Shown piece by piece: positions 1 to 5,047 of a stretch of 10,311 nt of DNA. The translations under genes and the position numbers were made by a program. The stretch is taken from positions 1-10,311 of the forward strand of contig JADFPK010000049.1 of NCBI GenBank assembly GCA_022562375.1, written 5' to 3'. The stretch comes from Pseudomonadota bacterium (GTDB taxonomy: Bacteria > Pseudomonadota > Alphaproteobacteria > SMXQ01). Below the pieces are notes generated by a model. That model searched no databases, had not been told where the DNA came from, and worked only from the letters and a program-made list of their open reading frames with translations. Position 1 is the first letter of the stretch. Each line of letters begins with the position of its first letter.

Positions 1-1321
1 ACATCTCGCCCATGAGGTCCCGCTTCTCGACCCCGACACCGTGCTCGCCGGTCAGCACGCCGCCGACCTTGACGCACAGCCTGAGGATCTCGGCGCCGAA
101 CTCCTCCGCCTTCTCGAGCTCGCCGGGTACGTTGGCGTCGTAGAGGATGAGGGGGTGGAGATTGCCGTCGCCGGCGTGGAACACGTTGGCGACGCGAAGG
201 CCGAAGCGCTTCGACAGTTCGGTGACGCCGGTCAGGACCTCGGGCAGCCGGCCCCTCGGTATGGTGCCGTCCATGCAGTAGTAGTCGGGGGAGATCCGCC
301 CGATCGCCGGGAACGCGGCCTTGCGCCCGGCCCAAAACAATAGGCGCTCCTCCTCATTGGCGCTGACCCGCACCGAGTCGGCGCCGTTGTCCTCGGCGAT
401 CCGCCGGACCCGCCCGATCAGGTAATCGACCTCGGCCTCGACGCCGTCGAGCTCGACGATCAGCAGCGCCTCGGCGTCGCGCGGATAGCCGGCATGGACG
501 AAGTCCTCGGCGGCGTGGATCGCCGGTCTGTCCATCATCTCCATGCCGCCCGGGATGATGCCGGCGGCGATGATGTCGGCGACGCAATGGGCCGCCGATT
601 CGATGGTCGGGAAGCCGAGGAGCAAGGCGCGCGCGGTCTCCGGCTTCCTGAGAATCCTGACGGTCACCTCGGTGATGACGCCGAGCAGCCCCTCCGAGCC
701 GGTGAGCACGCCCATGAGGTCATAGCCGTCGGCGCCGACATGCTTGCCGCCGAGGCGGATCACCTGGCCGTCCATCAGCACGACTTCAAGCCCGAGGATG
801 TTGTTGGCGGTCAGCCCGTATTTCAGGCAGTGCACGCCGCCCGAGTTCTCGGCGACGTTGCCGCCGATGGTGCAGGCGATCTGGCTCGAGGGGTCGGGCG
901 CATAGTAGAAGCCCTCGTGCTCGACCGCTTCGGTGATGGCGAGGTTGGTCACGCCGGGCTGGGCGACGACGCAGCGGTTGTCATAGTCGATATCGAGGAT
1001 GCGGTTGAACTTGCCGAGCCCGAGCGTCACCGCGTCGGCGAGCGGCAAGGCGCCGCCCGAGAGCGAGGTGCCGGCGCCGCGGGGCACCACCTTGATCCCG
1101 TTGGCGAGGCAGTAGGCGAGCACCTTCGAGATCTGCTCGACGGTCCTCGGCAGGACGACGATCAGGGGCAGTTGGCGATAAGCGGTAAGCCCGTCGCATT
1201 CATAGGCCCTGAGCTCGTCCACTGCCTCGATCACGCCTTCGCCCGGCACGATATCGCGCAACGCCCCGACGATCTGCTTTCGCCGGGCGATGATTTCGGC
1301 GTCGGGCTTGGGCATCTTCAT
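1..1321 (-). CDS. glcD: Glycolate oxidase FAD-binding subunit GlcD (3' end cut by window edge)
   Basis: Predicted FAD-dependent subunit of the GlcDEF complex, which oxidises glycolate to glyoxylate; D-lactate is a possible alternative substrate. 440 codons are visible of a family length near 500, so only the extreme C-terminus is missing beyond the left edge. An FAD_binding_4 (PCMH) domain spans about residues 50-220, with VVPRGAGTSLSGG at 78-90 and CTIGGNVAENSGG at 150-162. The FAD-oxidase C domain carries HAGDGNLHP (382-390) and TGEHGVG (424-430), both typical of the GlcD/D-lactate dehydrogenase family. The start ATG at 1321 is preceded by AAGGGAG (1331-1337), a good ribosome binding site; an in-frame ATG two codons later is an alternative. 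glcE and glcF would be expected further left. The gene is divergent from pyk, and a MITE-like element begins only 45 bp upstream of its start. Confidence 0.93.
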   Translation of the reverse strand, partial: MKMPKPDAEIIARRKQIVGALRDIVPGEGVIEAVDELRAYECDGLTAYRQLPLIVVLPRTVEQISKVLAYCLANGIKVVPRGAGTSLSGGALPLADAVTLGLGKFNRILDIDYDNRCVVAQPGVTNLAITEAVEHEGFYYAPDPSSQIACTIGGNVAENSGGVHCLKYGLTANNILGLEVVLMDGQVIRLGGKHVGADGYDLMGVLTGSEGLLGVITEVTVRILRKPETARALLLGFPTIESAAHCVADIIAAGIIPGGMEMMDRPAIHAAEDFVHAGYPRDAEALLIVELDGVEAEVDYLIGRVRRIAEDNGADSVRVSANEEERLLFWAGRKAAFPAIGRISPDYYCMDGTIPRGRLPEVLTGVTELSKRFGLRVANVFHAGDGNLHPLILYDANVPGELEKAEEFGAEILRLCVKVGGVLTGEHGVGVEKRDLMGEM

Positions 1322-1330
1322 CGCGTAAAT

Positions 1331-1337
1331 CTCCCTT
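1331..1337 (-). promoter_or_regulatory. Ribosome binding site of glcD
   Basis: AAGGGAG on the minus strand, 9 bases before the ATG at 1321. It fixes the glcD start. Confidence 0.7.
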
Positions 1338-1366
1338 CGGGGTAAAGGACCCCCTTGGTTCTATCT

Positions 1367-1390
1367 AGTACTTACTTTCATAGGAGGATG
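1367..1390 (+). repeat. Left terminal inverted repeat of the MITE-like element
   Basis: Begins AGTACTTACTTTCATAGG and ends AGGAGGATG. It is the exact reverse complement of 1610-1633 over 24 bases. It contains a consensus Shine-Dalgarno core (AGGAGG) followed directly by ATG. Confidence 0.92.
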
Positions 1391-1400
1391 ATACATATGA

Positions 1401-1495
1401 TCGTTTTTCGCGGCCACCGGGTAGGAAGCGTCGCGCCGGCGATGTCTGGACATCGTCAAGTGGCGGTGACGCCCTCCGGTGGCCGCGAAAAACGA
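1401..1495. repeat. Hairpin arm A of the MITE-like element
   Basis: The outer arms 1401-1420 and 1476-1495 are a perfect 20-bp inverted repeat (TCGTTTTTCGCGGCCACCGG and its complement). The apex holds a second perfect stem, CGATGTC / GACATCG, with only TG between the two halves (about 1440-1455). The bases between pair partly. The result is one long interrupted hairpin in DNA or RNA. Confidence 0.85.
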
Positions 1496-1504
1496 CCCTT
1501 CGGG

Positions 1505-1599
1505 CGGCCTTGCGGGCCCTTCGGACGTCGTCGCGCGGTCCTTGTGATGCGCCAGCATCACGGCGGACCACGCTCCTAGCCGAAAAACCCGCAAGGCCG
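1505..1599. repeat. Hairpin arm B of the MITE-like element
   Basis: The perfect 12-bp inverted repeat CGGCCTTGCGGG (1505-1516) / CCCGCAAGGCCG (1588-1599) closes the arm. Inside, GGTCC pairs with GGACC, and the apex is GTGATGC-GCCA-GCATCAC, a perfect 7-bp stem with a four-base loop. Arm length equals arm A exactly (95 bp), although the sequences differ. Confidence 0.82.
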
Positions 1600-1609
1600 T
1601 CAGATGTGC

Positions 1610-1633
1610 CATCCTCCTATGAAAGTAAGTACT
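1610..1633 (-). repeat. Right terminal inverted repeat of the MITE-like element
   Basis: Exact reverse complement of 1367-1390; ends ...GAAAGTAAGTACT. Read inward on the minus strand it again presents AGGAGG followed by ATG. Confidence 0.92.
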
Positions 1634-1726
1634 GGGCATCTTTCGCCGCCCTCACTATAGCGGACCCCGCCGGTCGGTTTCAAATGCCCGCGCTTGTCAA
1701 AGCAACCATTGGCAGGCGTGATTGAC

Positions 1727-1732
1727 AAGGAG
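1727..1732 (+). promoter_or_regulatory. Ribosome binding site of pyk
   Basis: AAGGAG lies 12 bases before the ATG at 1745, slightly farther than usual. The 111 bases between the MITE-like element and pyk hold no convincing sigma70 promoter. The best pair, TTGTCA at 1694 with CGTGAT at 1717, matches the -10 consensus at only 3 of 6 positions. Confidence 0.6.
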
Positions 1733-1744
1733 TAGTCTCCGCCT

Positions 1745-3169
1745 ATGCGCCGCCACAGAAACGCCAAGATCGTCGTCACCTTGGGACCGGCGACCTCGAA
1801 CCCGCAGGCCATCGAGGAGCTGTTTCAAAACGGCGCCGATGTCTTTCGCCTCAACTTCAGCCACGGCAACCGCGAGAGTTACGCCGATACCATCAAGGCC
1901 ATCCGGGCGCTGGAAAAGAAATGCGACCGTCCGATCGGCCTGTTGATGGACCTTCAGGGGCCGAAATTGCGCCTCGGCGAGATCAAGGGCGGCACGGTCT
2001 GCCTCGAGAAGGGGGCAAGGTACCGCCTCGATCTGTCGCCCGAGCCGGGCGACGCCGTCCGCGCGCCGTTGCCCCATCCGGAAGTGTTCGCCGCGATCAA
2101 GCCGAAACAGGAGCTGCTGATCGATGACGGCAAGGTGCGGCTCGAGGTCGAGGAATGCGGCGAGGATTTCGCCGACACCAAGGTCATAACCGGCGGTGAT
2201 ATCTCGGACCACAAGGGGGTGAACGTTCCGAACGTCGTGCTGGCGGTGGCGACGTTGACGGAAAAGGACCGCGGGGACCTCGAATTCGCCCTCGACAACG
2301 GGGCCGACTGGGTGGGGTTGTCCTTCATCCAGCAGCCGGAAGATGTCGCCGCCGTCCGCGACCTTGTCGACGGTAGAATCGCCATCATGGCCAAGCTGGA
2401 GAAACCCCTGGCGATGGTCCGTCTCGACGACATCATCGAGCTGTCGGATGCCGTCATGGTGGCGCGCGGCGATCTCGGCGTCGAGATGCCGCCCGAGGAG
2501 GTGCCGAGCCTGCAGAAGCGGATCATCCGGGCCTGCCGCCTGGCCGGCAAGCCGGTGATCGTCGCCACCCAGATGCTCGATTCCATGGTCCATGCGCCCG
2601 CCCCGACCCGGGCCGAAGCATCGGATGTCGCCACCGCCGTTTATGACGGGGCCGACGCGGTGATGCTGTCGGAGGAAACCGCGACAGGGGACTATCCCGT
2701 CGAAGCGGTGGCGATGATGGAACGGATCATCAAACGGGTGGAAGCCGACCCCCTTTACCGCACGATCATGGACGCCCACCACCCCGAGCCCCAAGCCACC
2801 ACGTCGGACGCCATTACCGCCGCCGCGCGTCAGGCGGCCGAGACGGTCTCGGCGGTCGCCATCGTGACCTTCACCACTTCAGGCTCGACCACGTTGCGCG
2901 CTTCGCGGGAACGCCCCGGCGTGCCGATCCTGGGCCTGACCGGCGACATCGCCACGGCCAGGCGTCTGGTGCTGGGCTGGGGGGTCCATTCGGTCCACAC
3001 CGCCGACGTCGAGAGTTTCTCCGATATGGTGGATAAGGGCGTCCACATCGCCTTTCGCGAGGAATTCGCCGAGACCGGAAGCCGTCTGGTGATCACCGCC
3101 GGTGTCCCCTTCGGTATTTCGGGAACCACCAATATCCTCCGCATCGCCGAGGTCGAGGCGGGCTGCTGA
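1745..3169 (+). CDS. pyk: Pyruvate kinase
   Basis: Catalyses the last ATP-forming step of glycolysis: phosphoenolpyruvate plus ADP gives pyruvate plus ATP, in the cytoplasm. The 474-residue length is normal for bacterial pyruvate kinases. The barrel begins with RNAKIVVTLGPAT (5-17) and LNFSHG (36-41). The active-site block IMAKLEKP (214-221) carries the catalytic lysine K217, and MVARGDLGVEMP (238-249) and ATQMLDSM (274-281) follow. The C-terminal domain has the phosphate-loop-like TFTTSGSTT (375-383). Around the monovalent-cation site the sequence reads LQGPKLRL (70-77). In muscle-enzyme numbering this is Leu113, Gln114, Lys117, Leu120, the combination known from potassium-independent pyruvate kinases. 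The start follows AAGGAG. The gene is alone on the plus strand, convergent with rpmJ. Confidence 0.97.
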   Translation: MRRHRNAKIVVTLGPATSNPQAIEELFQNGADVFRLNFSHGNRESYADTIKAIRALEKKCDRPIGLLMDLQGPKLRLGEIKGGTVCLEKGARYRLDLSPEPGDAVRAPLPHPEVFAAIKPKQELLIDDGKVRLEVEECGEDFADTKVITGGDISDHKGVNVPNVVLAVATLTEKDRGDLEFALDNGADWVGLSFIQQPEDVAAVRDLVDGRIAIMAKLEKPLAMVRLDDIIELSDAVMVARGDLGVEMPPEEVPSLQKRIIRACRLAGKPVIVATQMLDSMVHAPAPTRAEASDVATAVYDGADAVMLSEETATGDYPVEAVAMMERIIKRVEADPLYRTIMDAHHPEPQATTSDAITAAARQAAETVSAVAIVTFTTSGSTTLRASRERPGVPILGLTGDIATARRLVLGWGVHSVHTADVESFSDMVDKGVHIAFREEFAETGSRLVITAGVPFGISGTTNILRIAEVEAGC

Positions 3170-3219
3170 ACGCGCCTCGCCGGTCGAAACCGCCGGCGAA
3201 GCCGATCGCCGAACGGAAG

Positions 3220-3241
3220 CGGCCCCGGGAAGCCGGGGCCG
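3220..3241. terminator. GC-rich hairpin between convergent pyk and rpmJ
   Basis: A perfect 9-bp stem, CGGCCCCGG / CCGGGGCCG, with loop GAAG sits between the pyk stop (3169) and the rpmJ stop (3244). Its placement at the convergent 3' ends suggests a shared terminator. There is no clear T-run on either strand, so strong intrinsic termination is not proven. Confidence 0.55.
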
Positions 3242-3243
3242 GA

Positions 3244-3369
3244 TTAACCTTGGCGCGCCTTGAGGCGGGGATTGCGCTTGTTGATGACGTAAACGCGGCC
3301 GCGCCGGCGCACGATCCGGCACGACTTGTCCCGGCGCTTGGCCGATTTCAGGGAATTCAAAACCTTCAT
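3244..3369 (-). CDS. rpmJ: 50S ribosomal protein L36 (bL36), zinc-free 41-residue type
   Basis: Small basic protein of the large ribosomal subunit. It begins [16 protein letters not shown] and ends in the family hallmark NPRLKARQG. It is 41 residues long, as in alphaproteobacteria, against about 37-38 for the zinc-ribbon type. Only one cysteine (C17) is left, so the Cys/His zinc site is absent: this is the C-minus form. The open frame extends 25 codons upstream, but the conserved MKV start, the ribosome binding site AAGGG (3379-3383) and a promoter just upstream place the start at 3369. It lies alone, away from other ribosomal genes, which is common for this form in alphaproteobacteria. Confidence 0.95.
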   Translation of the reverse strand: MKVLNSLKSAKRRDKSCRIVRRRGRVYVINKRNPRLKARQG

Positions 3370-3422
3370 GTCACGGGACCCTTGAAAACGCGCTCTGGCT
3401 CGCCCGCCGTGGCGAGGCCAGG

Positions 3423-3451
3423 AAAATAGGGGGCCGGGGGCCATCTGTCAA
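3423..3451 (-). promoter_or_regulatory. Sigma70-type promoter of rpmJ
   Basis: On the minus strand a perfect -35 box TTGACA (3446-3451) and a -10 box TATTTT (3423-3428) are separated by exactly 17 bases. The expected start near 3416 gives a leader of about 47 bases before the rpmJ ATG. Such a near-consensus promoter fits a constitutively expressed ribosomal gene. Confidence 0.75.
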
Positions 3452-3501
3452 CGCCTGGGCGGGCGGAAGCGCGCCGAGGGCGCCGAATGAGGCCCGGCGG
3501 A

Positions 3502-4728
3502 TTACTTCTTGGGTTTGAGGGCATAGATCCGGTACACGCGGATATTGCCACTGTCGAGCGCGGTGACACGCCGCGCCCAATGCTCGGCCTCGTCGACCAG
3601 GCTCGGGGCCAGTTCATCGGCGATGCTGCCGGGTTCATGGGTGTCGATGAACTTCTTCCAACCTTTGAAAATTCTCTGCCGCGCGCCCTTTGTGATGTCC
3701 TCGACGACGCGGATATCGAAGCCGAGGTGTTTGAGATAGGCCTCTGTCCGATCCGGGGACCAGAGGTGGGGCTGAACCGGCTCGTGTGCTATCCAGTCCT
3801 TGACCGCTTGGGACTCGGCGCCGCGCTCGCGCACCATGTAGTCGGTGAAGACGAACTGACCTTCGTTCTTCAGCGCCGTGAAGATCATCTTGAACAGGCG
3901 CTCCTTGTCGGCGACGGTGAAGAGAACCTCCTTGGAGAAGACCCGGTCGAAGAAATTGGGCCGTAGTTCGACGGTCTCGAAGTCGGTGTGGTTGACCGGC
4001 GCTTTCTTCGACATGCCGGCTTTCGTCGAAAGCTCCATGCCGGCGGCGGCGAGGGCATCGGAGCCCTCCATGCCCATCAGCCAGGCTTTGGAGTCCTCCG
4101 CGACGGCGCGGGCAGGCCCGCCGAGGCCGGCGCCGAGATCGAGCACGTTCATCGACGAGTTCATGCCGAACGGCTTGACCAACTTGAGGACGTACTCGCT
4201 ACCGCCAGGGCCGATGAAGCCGGCGCCCCAAATGGTTTCCGCGATCTTGATGCGCTCCGCCGGCCAGTTCTTGTCGGTTATCTCGGGGGCGGCTTCTTCC
4301 GCCTTGAACTCGAGGCTGGCGACTCCGGCGACGGATTTCTTCGCCAGGGTGTCCTGCAGGCTCTCGTCCTCGATGCCGAGTTCAGCCGCCACTTCTTCGG
4401 TTTTCCCTTGCCACCACGCCAGGAAGCGGACGCGGATAGAGAAGTTGGTCTCACCGGACCCCTCGGATCCCTCGGCGTCTTCGGCTTCGCGGAGGGTTTG
4501 CGCCCGCTCCTCGGCGTTAAACCCTTCCCACCAGGCCTTGAAGCGGAAGGAGAAGGAAAGCTTTTCCTCCTCATCCCCGTCCGTCTCTTCCCCCTCGGCG
4601 TCCTCCCGGTCGGCCTCATCCCGGTCGATGTCTTTCTCGTCGCCGTCTTCGTCTCCCTCAGGAGTCTCGATCAGCGTTTGCGGGTCTTCGCCGTTCCACC
4701 ACGCCTTGAAGCGGACGCCAAAAGGCAT
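3502..4728 (-). CDS. SAM-dependent methyltransferase with three N-terminal RFxAWWxG repeats
   Basis: From the ATG at 4728 the protein has 408 residues. The C-terminal part (about 150-408) is a class I SAM methyltransferase. Motif I is VLDLGAGLGGPAR (195-207), an acidic strand end is MGMEGSD (218-224), and FFDRVFSKEVLFTVADK (259-275) and FVFTDYM (292-298) follow. The layout resembles the UbiE/phosphoethanolamine and sarcosine N-methyltransferase group; the substrate is unknown. The N-terminal part carries three copies of a 12-residue motif at 2-13 (PFGVRFKAWWNG), 58-69 (SFSFRFKAWWEG) and 97-108 (SIRVRFLAWWQG). The linkers are very acidic, Asp/Glu-rich and probably disordered. No signal peptide or membrane segment is visible. 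The frame stays open to a TTG at 4863, but that codon lies inside the CtrA-type boxes. ATG 4728 puts motif 1 at the N-terminus and has AAGAGG 11 bases upstream; a TTG at 4800 is also possible. Function of the repeats is unknown. Confidence 0.85.
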   Translation of the reverse strand: MPFGVRFKAWWNGEDPQTLIETPEGDEDGDEKDIDRDEADREDAEGEETDGDEEEKLSFSFRFKAWWEGFNAEERAQTLREAEDAEGSEGSGETNFSIRVRFLAWWQGKTEEVAAELGIEDESLQDTLAKKSVAGVASLEFKAEEAAPEITDKNWPAERIKIAETIWGAGFIGPGGSEYVLKLVKPFGMNSSMNVLDLGAGLGGPARAVAEDSKAWLMGMEGSDALAAAGMELSTKAGMSKKAPVNHTDFETVELRPNFFDRVFSKEVLFTVADKERLFKMIFTALKNEGQFVFTDYMVRERGAESQAVKDWIAHEPVQPHLWSPDRTEAYLKHLGFDIRVVEDITKGARQRIFKGWKKFIDTHEPGSIADELAPSLVDEAEHWARRVTALDSGNIRVYRIYALKPKK

Positions 4729-4838
4729 CTCCGGCCCCGCCTCTTCGGAGGAGGAGCCGGCAAACGGAATGATGCGCCGAAATGTGGCCGCGATCTGCAA
4801 TAGCCTGGCGTCGATAGTTTCAGAATCACTTAAGTTAA

Positions 4839-4867
4839 ATTTTACGCTGCAATGCTTAATCAACGCT
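4839..4867 (-). promoter_or_regulatory. Candidate promoter of the methyltransferase gene
   Basis: TAAAAT on the minus strand (4839-4844) is a good -10 box. The -35 position, 17 bases upstream (4862-4867), is poor (AGCGTT) but falls inside a CtrA-type box. This arrangement is known for CtrA-activated promoters. Transcription would begin near 4832, downstream of the TTG at 4863, which supports a later translation start. Confidence 0.4.
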
Positions 4868-4882
4868 TAATCAACGCTTAAC
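4856..4882. promoter_or_regulatory. Tandem CtrA-type operator, TTAA-N7-TTAA-N7-TTAAC
   Basis: Three TTAA half-sites at 4856, 4867 and 4878 are spaced exactly 11 bp apart, and the intervening seven bases (TCAACGC) are identical. The last ends TTAAC, so the right pair matches the full alphaproteobacterial CtrA consensus TTAA-N7-TTAAC. Further TTAA half-sites lie at 4830, 4835 and 4921. GANTC (CcrM methylation) sites occur at 4823-4827 and 4959-4963. The only gene whose 5' end is here is the methyltransferase. CtrA binding is inferred, not shown. Confidence 0.6.
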
Positions 4883-5047
4883 CCATTTTCCTTGGCAATA
4901 AACATTGGACAAACAATAAATTAACCTTCCAATACTTGCCGCGTTATTTCCCGCATATGAATCGTCGGATGAATAATGGGGTGGCCGGTAAGCACACCGC
5001 CGGCCCGGCGTCCGACGGTAGTCGTCTCCCGAAAACCTGGCCGGTTC
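4883..5047. other. Intergenic remainder, no gene seen
   Basis: About 165 bases between the CtrA-type boxes and the end of the DUF3604 gene. The first 90 are AT-rich (for example AATAAACATTGG and AATAAATTAACC) and look like upstream promoter sequence. The rest is GC-rich with only a weak CGCCG/CGGCG hairpin near 5000 and no T-run. No convincing terminator for the DUF3604 gene is visible. Confidence 0.5.

Larger units (their letters stand above)
1367..1633. mobile_element. MITE-like non-coding element with two internal hairpin arms
   Basis: A 267-bp segment fills most of the glcD-pyk intergenic gap. Its ends are perfect 24-bp inverted repeats (1367-1390 and 1610-1633). The similarity continues imperfectly for 10 more bases (7 of 10 match). 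Inside are two arms, each closed by its own perfect inverted repeat and each exactly 95 bp long: 1401-1495 (20-bp closing stem) and 1505-1599 (12-bp closing stem). The spacers are 10, 9 and 10 bases, so the whole would fold as a symmetrical junction with two arms. No transposase is encoded, and the short open frames look incidental. The termini start with AGTACT, itself a palindrome, so the element end and any target duplication (TA, GTAC or AGTACT) cannot be separated by eye. A non-autonomous transposon derivative is the best reading. A structured intergenic repeat family or structured RNA is the alternative. It probably sits between or within the two divergent promoters. Confidence 0.75.

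Noticed and set aside
494..1345. 283-codon open frame on the plus strand
   Set aside because: It is the antisense shadow of glcD, whose minus-strand frame has clear family motifs to the window edge.
1355..1639. Short open frames on both strands through the MITE-like element
   Set aside because: They start in the terminal repeats and run through hairpin sequence; the composition looks non-coding and neither resembles a transposase.
1694..1722. Possible pyk promoter TTGTCA/CGTGAT
   Set aside because: The -10 match is only 3 of 6 and it ends 4 bases before the ribosome binding site, too close for a normal leader.
3464..3500. Possible terminator after the methyltransferase gene
   Set aside because: Only a 5-bp CGCCG/CGGCG stem with a long loop and no T-run; not convincing.
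3878..4870. 330-codon plus-strand frame over the methyltransferase
   Set aside because: Serine-rich mirror of the acidic repeats; the minus strand carries the SAM-binding motif and the repeated RFxAWW motif.
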